Positions 19,401-27,597 of a DNA stretch of 37,969 bases are shown here, one piece after another; the first letter of the stretch is position 1; every line of letters starts with the position of its first letter. The translations under genes and the position numbers were made by a program. The DNA is from Bacillota bacterium. GTDB taxonomy: Bacteria > Bacillota > Clostridia > Christensenellales > UBA1242. The notes below the pieces were generated by a model, which worked only from the letters and a program-made list of their open reading frames with translations, did no database searches and was not told where the DNA came from. The DNA is taken from NCBI GenBank assembly GCA_009784555.1, contig WRBO01000013.1:1-37969 (forward strand). The letters run 5' to 3'.

Positions 19401-19898
19401 ATGCAGTTTTTTTTACTGGGCGGTATCTTCATGGGCTTCACACTCTGTGGCGTGTATCTGTGGCGGGCATACTTAACTCGGCGCAGGTTTTTTTCGGACA
19501 CAATCACGTTCATGGGATACCTGGGCATTGAAATCGCCTTTTCCAAAAACCAAATCGGCTTGGTAATTGAACGGTACGGCGCGGGCTTTTGTGAACCATT
19601 CCGAAACATGATAACGGCGTACAAACAAATCATGGACTCTCGCGCGGACATCACACGCGATGGGATAAACGAAATCCTCTGGAAACGCCTGCGCCCTGAC
19701 GAACGGGTTGTGGTCGCGGATTTATTGTATAACTTGGGCCGCCATGCATGCGCGCAAGAGGAAAAAAAGCTCCGCACGAAAAACGTCGAAATCGCCCGCC
19801 TGCACGAACGGGCAATCGGCGAAATGCGGTCGCGCGCGTCTATCTATTTGAAACTTTGCATAATCTTGGGTATCGGTGTTGTAATCCTTTTATTGTGA
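19401..19898 (+). CDS. spoIIIAB: Stage III sporulation protein AB
   Basis: A 165-residue membrane-anchored component of the SpoIIIA complex, related to type II secretion GspF-like proteins. It has an N-terminal hydrophobic segment (FFLLGGIFMGFTLCGVYLW), a helical middle part, and a C-terminal membrane segment (LCIILGIGVVILLL). The ATG at 19401 has GGGG at good spacing. A GTG at 19392 overlapping the spoIIIAA stop is an alternative start. Confidence 0.93.
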   Translation: MQFFLLGGIFMGFTLCGVYLWRAYLTRRRFFSDTITFMGYLGIEIAFSKNQIGLVIERYGAGFCEPFRNMITAYKQIMDSRADITRDGINEILWKRLRPDERVVVADLLYNLGRHACAQEEKKLRTKNVEIARLHERAIGEMRSRASIYLKLCIILGIGVVILLL

Positions 19899-19907
19899 GG
19901 TATATGA

Positions 19908-20105
19908 ATGGGCATAGACGTAATTTTCCGAATAGCGGCGATAGGTATATTGGCCAGTGTCGTCAGTTCAATTTTGAAACAATCGGGCAAAGACGAACTG
20001 GGTACCTTTGTGTCATTGGCCGCGGTCGTCATCGTTTTGGTCATGGTCCTGAACATGGTCGCCGAGTTATTTAACACGGTGCGAACGCTATTTTCACTTT
20101 ATTAG
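19908..20105 (+). CDS. spoIIIAC: Stage III sporulation protein AC
   Basis: A small 65-residue protein with two hydrophobic helices separated by the short polar turn KQSGKDELG. Length and layout are typical of SpoIIIAC, an integral membrane part of the feeding-tube complex. GAGG stands before the ATG, and the gene follows spoIIIAB by 9 nt. Confidence 0.95.
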   Translation: MGIDVIFRIAAIGILASVVSSILKQSGKDELGTFVSLAAVVIVLVMVLNMVAELFNTVRTLFSLY

Positions 20106-20122
20106 ATGTAAAGGGGGCACAC

Positions 20123-20509
20123 ATGAATATCGTTGCCGTTATTGGTGTGGCTATGCTGACGACCTTTGCCGTGTTGGTATTAAAACCTCATCGGCCCGAA
20201 ATTGCGGCCCTCCTGTCGGTTGTCGGCGGTCTGGTCGTCATCCTGATGTTTGTTGATGGCCTGCGCGATGTAATTGACGGGCTGTCGAATTTGGTCGAAC
20301 GCACTGGCGTGCGGTCTGACCTTTTTCGCGCGCTTTTGCAAATCATCGGAATTGCATACCTGACCGAGTTCGCGGCGGGCGTATGCGACGAGGCAGGCAA
20401 CGGTGCAATGGCGAAAAAAGTCAATTTAGCAGGAAAGATTATCATTCTAGTCCTGGCCCTACCAATCATTAATAATCTTATCGAGATAATTATAGGGGTG
20501 ATACCGTGA
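20123..20509 (+). CDS. spoIIIAD: Stage III sporulation protein AD
   Basis: A 128-residue integral membrane protein of the SpoIIIA complex with hydrophobic segments at both ends and in the middle, distantly similar to SpoIIIAC. It has a good AAAGGGGG site. Its stop overlaps the GTG start of spoIIIAE by 4 nt, which indicates translational coupling. Confidence 0.95.
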   Translation: MNIVAVIGVAMLTTFAVLVLKPHRPEIAALLSVVGGLVVILMFVDGLRDVIDGLSNLVERTGVRSDLFRALLQIIGIAYLTEFAAGVCDEAGNGAMAKKVNLAGKIIILVLALPIINNLIEIIIGVIP

Positions 20510-21768
20510 AACGATTTTCACAAATCAAATGGGGCAAAACGGGCCGCCGCCTCCGACGCGCCCGCCGTACATTCATGGTCATCTCCGTGGTGTTCGTCCT
20601 TTGCATAATCGTATTCAACTCTATGCAATCCGAAGGCGTATTTGGCGAGGGCGGGATATTCCTAACAAACAGCACCAGCCCTGGCGACCAACTGCGCGAT
20701 AATGTAGAGGAAACCTTGCGCGACATCGACCTGGGCGACTTGGACGATATCGTCGCGGGCCTGGACGGTGGGCGGGGCCTGTTCGGAACGGGCAGCTTTG
20801 GTGACCGCGTCCGACGTATCCTGGGCGGCGAATTCCAAACCGACTATCCAAACATGTTCATTGCAATAATGGCTCTGTTTATGGGTTCCGTCATGGACGT
20901 CATGCCAATCATCGCCCTCATCATCGGGATTGCAATTTTATCGGGCTTTATGAAAAATCTCAAGGTCGAATCGGGTGGTGACGGCGTCCGCAACGTCGTA
21001 CACTTTGTAACCTATGCCGCCGTTGTAATCATCGTCATGGCCGCGGTAGGGATGTTGGTTGCTACGGTCGGGTCGACCTTGGCATCCATGCGGCGGCAAA
21101 TGGATATCGTGTTCCCAATATTGCTAACCCTGATGGTTGCGGTCGGCGGGGGGGCCAGTGCAGGTGTCTACCAACCCGCTGTGGCCGTTTTATCAAACGG
21201 GGTAATGCAAATCTTCTCGGCCGTTGTCATGCCAATCTTTATCATCACTCTGGTGTTCTCGGTCGTCGGCAACCTGTCGGGCAACACACGACTGGACCGC
21301 TTTGTCGGATTCTTTACCTCGGCATACAAATGGATTATCGGCCTAGTATTCACCGTGTTCTTGGCATTTTTGACGGTCCAGGGAATCTCTGCGGGAACAC
21401 ACGACGGTATCTCTATCCGCGCGGCACGGTTCACCATCGGGTCGTATATCCCGTATCTGGGCGGCTATTTGTCCCAGGGCTTCGACTTGGTAATGGCCAG
21501 CAGTATCCTCATAAAAAACGCAATCGGTGTCGCGGGCCTGTATCTCCTGTTCGCCGTGGTGCTGGGGCCTATCTTGAAAATTGCTGTATTCTCGCTTGGA
21601 TTAAAACTGGCCGCCGCAATAACCCAACCAATCGGGGACGAGAGAATAAGCAACTTCCTCGGCACGGTGAACAAATCATTCTCCATGCTCTCGGCGGTTC
21701 TAATCGGTGCTGCTTTCATGTATTTCATCACAATCGGTCTGGTGTTGGTAACGGGGAACTTTATCTAG
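20506..21768 (+). CDS. spoIIIAE: Stage III sporulation protein AE
   Basis: A 420-residue polytopic membrane protein, the largest membrane component of the SpoIIIA complex. A hydrophobic stretch near residue 30 is followed by an extracytoplasmic acidic/Gly-rich loop and then by about seven to eight membrane helices up to the C-terminus. The start is a GTG within the GTGA overlap with spoIIIAD, preceded by AGGGG. The length fits the family. Confidence 0.95.
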   Translation: MKRFSQIKWGKTGRRLRRARRTFMVISVVFVLCIIVFNSMQSEGVFGEGGIFLTNSTSPGDQLRDNVEETLRDIDLGDLDDIVAGLDGGRGLFGTGSFGDRVRRILGGEFQTDYPNMFIAIMALFMGSVMDVMPIIALIIGIAILSGFMKNLKVESGGDGVRNVVHFVTYAAVVIIVMAAVGMLVATVGSTLASMRRQMDIVFPILLTLMVAVGGGASAGVYQPAVAVLSNGVMQIFSAVVMPIFIITLVFSVVGNLSGNTRLDRFVGFFTSAYKWIIGLVFTVFLAFLTVQGISAGTHDGISIRAARFTIGSYIPYLGGYLSQGFDLVMASSILIKNAIGVAGLYLLFAVVLGPILKIAVFSLGLKLAAAITQPIGDERISNFLGTVNKSFSMLSAVLIGAAFMYFITIGLVLVTGNFI

Positions 21769-21778
21769 GGAGGCGTGT

Positions 21779-22222
21779 ATGGGGCCGTGGTTGATGTCTA
21801 TCGCTGGTGTGGTGATTGTCGGGGTGGTGGTGGAACTGCTACTAACGGACAGCGCCATGAGCAAATTCGTCCGCGGCATATACGCATTTTTCATCCTGCT
21901 TGTCATTGTCGCGCCAATCCCGAACCTGATACGTGACGGCGAATTCGTCGGCGGAGAGATGGATGTAATTGACTGGGATTTAATCGGGTCGATTAACAAC
22001 ATGACGGTGGGTGCGGCCCAAACACGGGCAACGGATGCATTGGCGCGTGCGGGATTCGATAACGCAATCGTCGTGATTTGGCACGACCGAAATGCGACAA
22101 ATTTGGTCATTGAACGCGCGTTTGTGAACGCAGCGGGGCACATAAACGCCCGCGACCAAATCATAAGGATTGTCACGACGGTTTTGAATATAGACGAAGG
22201 GAGGATTGAATTCCATGCTTAA
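21779..22222 (+). CDS. spoIIIAF: Stage III sporulation protein AF
   Basis: A 147-residue protein with two N-terminal membrane helices (WLMSIAGVVIVGVVVELLL and YAFFILLVIVAPIPNLI) and a soluble C-terminal domain that has a ring-building-motif-like fold in the family. AGGGAGG precedes the ATG. The 3' end overlaps spoIIIAG by 8 nt. Confidence 0.93.
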   Translation: MGPWLMSIAGVVIVGVVVELLLTDSAMSKFVRGIYAFFILLVIVAPIPNLIRDGEFVGGEMDVIDWDLIGSINNMTVGAAQTRATDALARAGFDNAIVVIWHDRNATNLVIERAFVNAAGHINARDQIIRIVTTVLNIDEGRIEFHA

Positions 22223-22856
22223 GCTAGAGCCGATGTCACAAACAAAAGAGGCACAAACGCAAACCGAGGAAATACCGCCACAGGCGGTCACACAGCCACG
22301 AAAGCGGCTGGCTGGAAACTTCTGGGCCAAATTACGACGGGTCAAGAATATAGAGGTCTATGCCGCGGGCTTGGTCGTCCTCATCATGGTTGGAATTTAC
22401 GCGTCGAACTTTCTCAACCTGGGCGGTGGCAACGAAACGGGCAACAATGTCCAACAACAGGTCGCTCGCAACAACAACCAATTCGCACGCGAAATGGAAC
22501 AACGCCTGGTTCAAACCCTGGGTGCCGTGCGCGGCGCGGGTCGGATAGAGGCCATGGTGACGGTGGTGGGTTCCGCAACTTTGGAAATCGCCTATAACGT
22601 CGACGAACGTACGGTGACCCAGGGCGGTCCCAACGGAACCACAACAACCACGGTCGTCAAAACCCCCGTCATTGTCCAGGGGCCGGGTGGGCCGCAACCA
22701 ATGATTCTTCTGGAAATCAAGCCCCAGATTCGCGGCATCGTAATCGTGGCGGCGGGGGCGAACGATATGTCTGTGCGCCTGTCCATTCTGCGCGCGGTCC
22801 AGGCCCTCGTGGCCGACAACACGGTGAACATCGAAATACTGGCGGGCCGTCCCTGA
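22215..22856 (+). CDS. spoIIIAG: Stage III sporulation protein AG
   Basis: A 213-residue ring-forming component of the channel in the intermembrane space. A cytoplasmic N-terminal tail is followed by one membrane helix (AAGLVVLIMVGIYASNFL) and a ring-building domain with VRGAGRIEAMVTV and IRGIVIVAAGAND. I chose the ATG at 22215, which has AGGGAGG about 10 nt upstream; a TTG at 22206 would sit directly on that site. Confidence 0.94.
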   Translation: MLKLEPMSQTKEAQTQTEEIPPQAVTQPRKRLAGNFWAKLRRVKNIEVYAAGLVVLIMVGIYASNFLNLGGGNETGNNVQQQVARNNNQFAREMEQRLVQTLGAVRGAGRIEAMVTVVGSATLEIAYNVDERTVTQGGPNGTTTTTVVKTPVIVQGPGGPQPMILLEIKPQIRGIVIVAAGANDMSVRLSILRAVQALVADNTVNIEILAGRP

Positions 22857-22926
22857 AATTAAATGGAATACATAACAAATGGCACACATATGAATGGCTA
22901 CATCAAAAAAAAGGGAGAGCAGACAG

Positions 22927-23490
22927 ATGGAAATCGTGGCACAACCACAGGAGGAAGTAACAACCAAAAGAGGAGGCAAGAAGTTCAGCGTCCGCGGCGC
23001 ACTCGGCAAGAGAAGAAAAGTCATGATTCTGGCGGGTATGTTTGTTCTCTTGGTCGTGACTGGATATCTGAACTGGTCGCTGAATAATACAACGCCCGAG
23101 GTCGGCGGCGGAACGGGCGGCGGCGGGAACAACCAACACATGTTCTACACCTTTCGCCAGGTGCGCGACACCGAACACCGCGCCAGCATGCTGATGTACG
23201 AAAACATGGCAACGAACCAGGCAATGAGTGCCGAGGCCCGCGCCAATGCCGAAGCTCGCATCATGGAAATAAGTGCCGCCCGCCTCTTTGAATCCCAGGC
23301 CGAGAATCTCATCCTGGCCGCAGGTTTCCAAGACAGCATAGTCACAAAGAGCGGCGAGAACATCAACGTCCACGTCCGTAACACCGAAAACCTCACCCCG
23401 GTCCAGGTCACCCAAATCAAACTAATCCTCGACAGCGTAGCCAACAGGGTAATCGACATCGACAACATCTTCGTAACTGTGGTGCAATAG
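22927..23490 (+). CDS. spoIIIAH: Stage III sporulation protein AH
   Basis: The 187-residue partner of SpoIIQ: it forms the mother-cell ring of the channel. A basic N-terminal tail precedes one membrane helix (VMILAGMFVLLVVTGYLNW), then a Gly-rich linker and a ring-building domain (QAENLILAAGFQDSIV, IDNIFVTVVQ). I chose the ATG at 22927 because GGGAGAG is about 8 nt upstream; upstream in-frame ATGs lack a site. It is the last gene of the operon and is followed by a strong terminator. Confidence 0.94.
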   Translation: MEIVAQPQEEVTTKRGGKKFSVRGALGKRRKVMILAGMFVLLVVTGYLNWSLNNTTPEVGGGTGGGGNNQHMFYTFRQVRDTEHRASMLMYENMATNQAMSAEARANAEARIMEISAARLFESQAENLILAAGFQDSIVTKSGENINVHVRNTENLTPVQVTQIKLILDSVANRVIDIDNIFVTVVQ

Positions 23491-23512
23491 TCCTGTGGAT
23501 AACCAAAGCAAA

Positions 23513-23538
23513 CAAAAAGCCCCCTCGGGGCTTTTTTG
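23513..23538 (+). terminator. Terminator of the spoIIIA operon
   Basis: AAAAAGCCCC, loop CTC, GGGGCTTTTTT, beginning about 22 nt after the spoIIIAH stop codon. Confidence 0.93.
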
Positions 23539-23612
23539 GTGACACTTCCTTCGTTTGTGTGGTGCCTCCACACATCCGTATAATGATGTCTCTTTGCCAG
23601 ATATAATTAATT

Positions 23613-23831
23613 ATGAACGAACTGGAACAATACACCGAAGACCTGCACCAATTATCGACATCAATGCACAGGGCAGAGCAAATCATTAAAACCCTAGGCC
23701 TCTCTCTCAAATCATTAGACGTGGATTTCGACTCGGCATACTGCATGGTCGAATATCTCTGCGGCTATATTGATTGCATGCTTGATAAAAACATCCCAAT
23801 AATTGTCAGCAACCCCCTTGACCTTAAATAA
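23613..23831 (+). CDS. Small hypothetical protein (72 residues), uncertain
   Basis: A 72-residue open frame without a recognisable family. It is helical, acidic and Cys-containing (YCMVEYLCGYIDCML). There is no Shine-Dalgarno sequence, although TATAAT at 23602-23607 lies 5 nt before the ATG, like other possible leaderless genes in this window. Its last ten codons or so overlap the start of repeated element A. The second copy of that element shows a similar short peptide frame at the same place (KIVSPPLDHK against IIVSNPLDLK). It may be a real small gene or a by-product of the element. Confidence 0.35.
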   Translation: MNELEQYTEDLHQLSTSMHRAEQIIKTLGLSLKSLDVDFDSAYCMVEYLCGYIDCMLDKNIPIIVSNPLDLK

Positions 23832-24077
23832 ATCCATGTTACTGTAGCATGGAGGGACGAAACATATGGAGCAAATAATTTTCGCCAGGCCGAGGACCAG
23901 AAAAAGTGGTCTGTCCCCAAATGTATTTTTAAGGTATGTTCTTGACGACCCTTTTTCCTCCACAGGCCAAGAAAATTCATTTGTCCACTATGTTTCGTCC
24001 CAACGCCACCTGTCCGCGTTCGGAATTCCGAACCCCCCCCAACAGAAAAAATTAAAATTCAATAACCCCCCCCAAGG
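23796..24077 (+). promoter_or_regulatory. Repeated 5' element, copy A (upstream of the ZIP gene)
   Basis: This otherwise gene-poor stretch shares collinear conserved blocks with the minus strand of 27569-27281. Block 1 is ATTGTCAG...CCCTTGACC...CCATGTTACTGTA (23796-23846). Block 2 is CCGAGGACCAGAAAAAGTGG plus CTGTCCC (23890-23920). Block 3 is TGACGACCCTTTTTCCTCC plus ACAGGCCAAG (23943-23975). Block 4 is two runs of eight C in the contexts AACCCCCCCCAACAGAAA (24031-24048) and AATAACCCCCCCCAAGG (24061-24077). GAGG...AAAAAG.GG of block 2 can pair with CCCTTTTTCCTC of block 3. The element ends about 70 nt before the zip start. I cannot assign it to a known riboswitch or leader. Confidence 0.75.
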
Positions 24078-24148
24078 GCGCATCGACAAATTTTTTGTTA
24101 AAAATACCAATACATGATGCATTACACTAAAATTAAAAGAGGTAATAT

Positions 24149-24994
24149 ATGGAATACGACATTTGGCAAATTATAATGCTGGCATCCATCGCGGGAATGG
24201 GCAGCTCTCTCTTGGGCGGCCTAATCGCAATATGCATAAAAAAACCCAGCAAAAATCTAATAGGCATCAGCCTCGCCTTCGCATCCGCTGTACTCTTAAC
24301 CCTGGCATTCATGGACTTAATCCCACATGCAATCGGCCACGACCATCACTCTGACGGCCACGCCCACGGTCACGACAACCACAATGGCGCAGGCATATGG
24401 CTCGCACTCCTCGGTATCGGTGTCGGAATTGGATTGATATTCATCTTGGGCATGTTTGATAAACACGGACACGAACACGTCCACGGAATATTGCCGCATA
24501 ACGACCATTGCTCACATGACGAAGAAACGAAACTGGCCGCGCGCCAAACACGCCGAATGGTGACGGTCGCAATGATTGTCGCATTCGCGGTCGTCCTGCA
24601 CGACTTTCCAAAAGGCCTGGCCATCGGTGCGTCTGGGTCAATACTGGTCGCAATCGCAATCGGCTTTGGATGTCTGCCCGAGGGGTTGGCAATCGCAACC
24701 CCACTAAAGGCGGGTGGGGTGAAATGGTGGAAAATCCTGGCGGTGTGTTTCGCCGCGGGCCTCTCAACCGTCATCGGTGCGGTCGTGGGTTATCTGGTCG
24801 GCGGCATCAATCACGTTGCCGAGGGAATTATCTTCGCCATCGCCGCGGGATGTATAATTGGCGTAGTGTTCAAAGAAATGTTGCCCCTATCATACCAAAA
24901 CACAAAAAACAAAAAAGTCCACGCCCTTGCCATGGCCGTCGGCATTCTGCTAATGGTCGCACTACATTACTTCATGTACGAACTCATGCATTGA
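24149..24994 (+). CDS. ZIP-family metal transporter
   Basis: A 281-residue integral membrane protein of the ZIP family, probably moving Zn2+ or another divalent metal into the cytoplasm. About eight hydrophobic segments are visible, with a His-rich loop between the third and fourth (HDHHSDGHAHGHDNH, residues about 64-80) and a second His cluster (KHGHEHVHG). The family signature HNxPEG of TM4 reads HDFPKG (H151-G156), with Asn to Asp and Glu to Lys changes. The TM5 motif reads GCLPEGLAIATP (174 on), with the usual first two metal ligands replaced. The fold is clear, but transport specificity could be altered. AGAGG precedes the ATG. Repeated element A lies in the leader region. Confidence 0.9.
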   Translation: MEYDIWQIIMLASIAGMGSSLLGGLIAICIKKPSKNLIGISLAFASAVLLTLAFMDLIPHAIGHDHHSDGHAHGHDNHNGAGIWLALLGIGVGIGLIFILGMFDKHGHEHVHGILPHNDHCSHDEETKLAARQTRRMVTVAMIVAFAVVLHDFPKGLAIGASGSILVAIAIGFGCLPEGLAIATPLKAGGVKWWKILAVCFAAGLSTVIGAVVGYLVGGINHVAEGIIFAIAAGCIIGVVFKEMLPLSYQNTKNKKVHALAMAVGILLMVALHYFMYELMH

Positions 24995-25020
24995 AAAAGC
25001 CCCTCACGAGGCTCTTCCAA
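24992..25020 (+). terminator. Weak hairpin between zip and sleC
   Basis: AAAAAGCCCCT, loop, AGGCTCTT gives an imperfect stem with a poor T tract directly after the zip stop. It may act between the two convergent genes. Confidence 0.35.
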
Positions 25021-25097
25021 CAAACTATCATGGGAGGGATTGATTTGCGGATAACTAGACCAAACCACGGACCACGTGTCATGAATGTGAACATAGC

Positions 25098-27200
25098 TCA
25101 CGGATTAAGGGAAACAAAGTCACGGCTGACCCATCCCGTACGCCCGCCAAAAGAGGTCTGCAAGAAATTCCCCCGAACATCCGTAATGGTCAAGGCCGTG
25201 CCATTGGGAATAGACGCCAAAACAGACGAAGTCGTATTCGGTTGCGCGCGCAGGTTCAATGTACCGCCTTGGGTCGTCACACGCGCGGAACGCGGGATGA
25301 TGTTCACGAAATCGCCACTAACCCATCCCGTTTGCCCCCCTGGGGTTCGCACATGATACCAACCGTTCTGCTCGCCCAAAATCGTCAACTGCGTGCCGTT
25401 CGGAATTGATGCGATGACCTGGCTGCCTGTATTCGGCTGTGCACGCAGGTTCAACGTCCCGCCCTGGGTTCGTACCGTTCCCATCAATCCCGCACCCGTG
25501 CCTGGGGGCGGCGGAGGCGGCGTTACTGGTGGTTGCGTTGTTGGCGGGATTGGTGCGGGGTTTGGACTGGATGCTTGGATACTGCGGAATATTTCATACA
25601 ATCGGTTCCATGTCATCGGCCCAACAACACCATCGGGGTTCAGGTTAAAGTTACGTTGGAATTCACGAACGCTGTTTGCCGTTATTGCACCAAATCGACC
25701 ATCAACCGTCAGACCGCCTGGGACAAATTCATGGTACTCGGCGATATAGTTGAGGAGCCATTGCAACTGCCGCACGTCATTGTTATTGGCCCCTTGCCGC
25801 AAGACAACATTCGGCGGGTTTGCGCCAATACCGACCCGAACACCCTCGGCATTCAATTCCGCCAAACGCGTAACCGCAACCCATTTTTGCGTTATGCGGT
25901 TCCATGTTGCCGGCCCAACGACGCCATCAACCCCCAAGCCAAATGTGCGTTGGAATTGCCGCACGGCCGCGTCGGTTGATGCATCGAACACGCCATTGAC
26001 GTTTGGGATAAGCGGAATGAGCGGAAAGTTTTGGCGGATACGGTTCAGGTATGTTTGCATCAGGGCGATGTGAGCACTTGGCGGCGAGCCAACGCGCATT
26101 GGGGTTCCGGGATATGTGCTGCGGATGTCTTGGATGTTGTTGGTGGTTGCTAGTTCAATTTCTTGGCCATAGAAGTGGCGGAGGATTTGGAGGGGGGTGC
26201 GTCCCTGGTTCGCCAATGTCACCGTTCCCCATTGTGACAAGCCGTTACAGCGCGAGGTGGTTCCGTTACAATATGACGTGAAGAATGGGTTTTTGAAACC
26301 AATGCGGCGGACGTATTGGTTAAAGACCTCGGATGCGATTTGGCGCAGGTTTTCAAATATGTTGCGGCCGTGGACATAGTATTGGTCAAAGGCAGTGCTG
26401 TTTGTTATGTCAAAGTTGAAACCGCGGCTGCGGTACCATTCGGTGAAGATACGGTTCAGGGTGAATGTTACGATTGCGTGGATATTGGCGCGTAATGAGG
26501 CATCGGGCCAGGTAGGGAAGATTTCAGAGGACGCCACGTTTGCGATATATTCGACGAATGGGACGGTGACGTTTCGTGCGTTGCGGTTGTCAGGGCGGCC
26601 CAGGTGGACGGTTATGTTTGTTGGGATGAATACCGCGCGTACACCAAGGGGGTTTTCGATACCTATTTGACCTGATTGTTGTGCCTGTAATACTGCGGGT
26701 GGCGGGATGGTGTATGCATCGTCATCAGGCATGGCGGGAATAGGTGCGGCCGTTGGCATGACCGCGATGCCGCCAGGGACGGCCATAGTTGTGGGCGGGG
26801 GGTCGGTGATTTCGGCCATTTGCGGCCCCTCGCCTATGTGCCGCCGAAAGATTCGGGTTATGTTATTTGCGATGTCGCTTTCCTGGGTTGGGTGCATAAA
26901 GGCGGGCAGGTAGGAGTGTGTGCCAGCGACGACCTCTACGTCGTGGACGACGACGGGGTGGAATCCCGCGGCGGTGATTTCGACGTCGTATGTAGAGTAT
27001 CCGTGTTCTGCCGTTTCGGGACTGTATGTTAGTCGTTCGTCGGGGGCATAGAGTTCGATTACGGGTGTCATTCCGTTTGCGTCTGTTATTTGGTCGAACA
27101 GAACCCGTCCGGATTTATCCCGTGTGATTACCCGCGCGCCCTCTATTGGTAGTGTGTCTGCCGCCGTTGACACGTGGGTATGTAGAAAACCTGTTGGCAT
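25098..27200 (-). CDS. sleC: SleC-type spore cortex-lytic enzyme with tandem SH3b tail
   Basis: A 700-residue peptidoglycan-degrading enzyme of the SleC type, which breaks down spore cortex during germination after proteolytic activation. The N-terminal 110 residues form a carboxypeptidase-regulatory-like beta domain (IEGARVITRDKSGRVLFDQ), as in the SleC pro-region. The SpoIID/LytB-like domain covers about 213-350 (VPFVEYIANVASSEIFPTWP, EWYRSRGFNFDIT, LSQWGTVTLANQG). Two PG_binding_1 domains follow at about 380-440 and 467-540 (DGVVGPATWNRI, DGVVGPMTWNRL), then a Pro-rich linker (about 547-567). Two SH3b domains close the protein (about 573-633 and 640-700, both with GGTLNLRAQPNT). There is no signal peptide, as expected for a SleC-like proenzyme made inside the sporangium. 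SH3b domains are not part of the SleC proteins I know. AAGGAGG stands at ideal spacing before the ATG at 27200. Copy B of the repeated element lies upstream. Confidence 0.9.
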   Translation of the reverse strand: MPTGFLHTHVSTAADTLPIEGARVITRDKSGRVLFDQITDANGMTPVIELYAPDERLTYSPETAEHGYSTYDVEITAAGFHPVVVHDVEVVAGTHSYLPAFMHPTQESDIANNITRIFRRHIGEGPQMAEITDPPPTTMAVPGGIAVMPTAAPIPAMPDDDAYTIPPPAVLQAQQSGQIGIENPLGVRAVFIPTNITVHLGRPDNRNARNVTVPFVEYIANVASSEIFPTWPDASLRANIHAIVTFTLNRIFTEWYRSRGFNFDITNSTAFDQYYVHGRNIFENLRQIASEVFNQYVRRIGFKNPFFTSYCNGTTSRCNGLSQWGTVTLANQGRTPLQILRHFYGQEIELATTNNIQDIRSTYPGTPMRVGSPPSAHIALMQTYLNRIRQNFPLIPLIPNVNGVFDASTDAAVRQFQRTFGLGVDGVVGPATWNRITQKWVAVTRLAELNAEGVRVGIGANPPNVVLRQGANNNDVRQLQWLLNYIAEYHEFVPGGLTVDGRFGAITANSVREFQRNFNLNPDGVVGPMTWNRLYEIFRSIQASSPNPAPIPPTTQPPVTPPPPPPGTGAGLMGTVRTQGGTLNLRAQPNTGSQVIASIPNGTQLTILGEQNGWYHVRTPGGQTGWVSGDFVNIIPRSARVTTQGGTLNLRAQPNTTSSVLASIPNGTALTITDVRGNFLQTSFGGRTGWVSRDFVSLNP

Positions 27201-27280
27201 ACTCTTTATCCTCCTTACATATGTAACTGTCTTCAACATATGCAGGGAGAGGGGATTTCGTCCATTTTTTGCCATTTTGT

Positions 27281-27569
27281 CCTTGGGGGGGGTTATTACT
27301 TTTGTAATTTCCGTTGGGGGGGGTTTTTCTAGGGAGGCCTCCTTGCAGGGAAAACTAACTTTCCTTGCCTGCGGAGGAAAAAGGGCCGTCATTGGCCGAC
27401 AGTAAAAGAGCCTTTGGGACAGGCCACTTTTTCTGGTCCTCGGCGGCGGAAAGTTGTTGTTCCCTCGTCGGCCTGTGTTCGTATGTATCTCGACCAATAT
27501 AATATCCTCCCCTGTGCCTTATAGTAGCATGGGAATTTTTATGGTCAAGGGGTGGACTGACAATTTTTG
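27281..27569 (-). promoter_or_regulatory. Repeated 5' element, copy B (upstream of sleC)
   Basis: Read on the minus strand, this copy has the same blocks in the same order as copy A: ATTGTCAG...CCCTTGACC...CCATGCTACTATA (27569-27520), CCGAGGACCAGAAAAAGTGG (27443 down), TGACGGCCCTTTTTCCTCC (27391-27360), and two C8 runs at 27324-27308 and 27297-27281. The first about 50 nt align with copy A without a gap. A roughly 35-nt insertion separates the first and second blocks compared with copy A. It ends 80 nt before the sleC start. Orientation relative to the downstream gene is the same in both copies. Confidence 0.75.
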
Positions 27570-27573
27570 CCAT

Positions 27574-27595
27574 CAAAAAAGTCCCTTGCGGGACC
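27574..27595 (-). terminator. Terminator of RNase P RNA
   Basis: On the minus strand GTCCC, loop GCAA, GGGAC and a run of six T follow the 3' end of rnpB. Confidence 0.9.
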
Positions 27596-27597
27596 CA

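Noticed and set aside
23866-24117. 83-residue frame inside element A
   Set aside because: The similar frame in copy B exists only because the nucleotide blocks are conserved; it crosses C8 runs and matches poorly between blocks, so the element is judged non-coding.
27201-27497. N-terminal extension of the sleC frame into element B
   Set aside because: AAGGAGG at ideal spacing marks the ATG at 27200, and the extension would translate the repeated element including both C8 runs.
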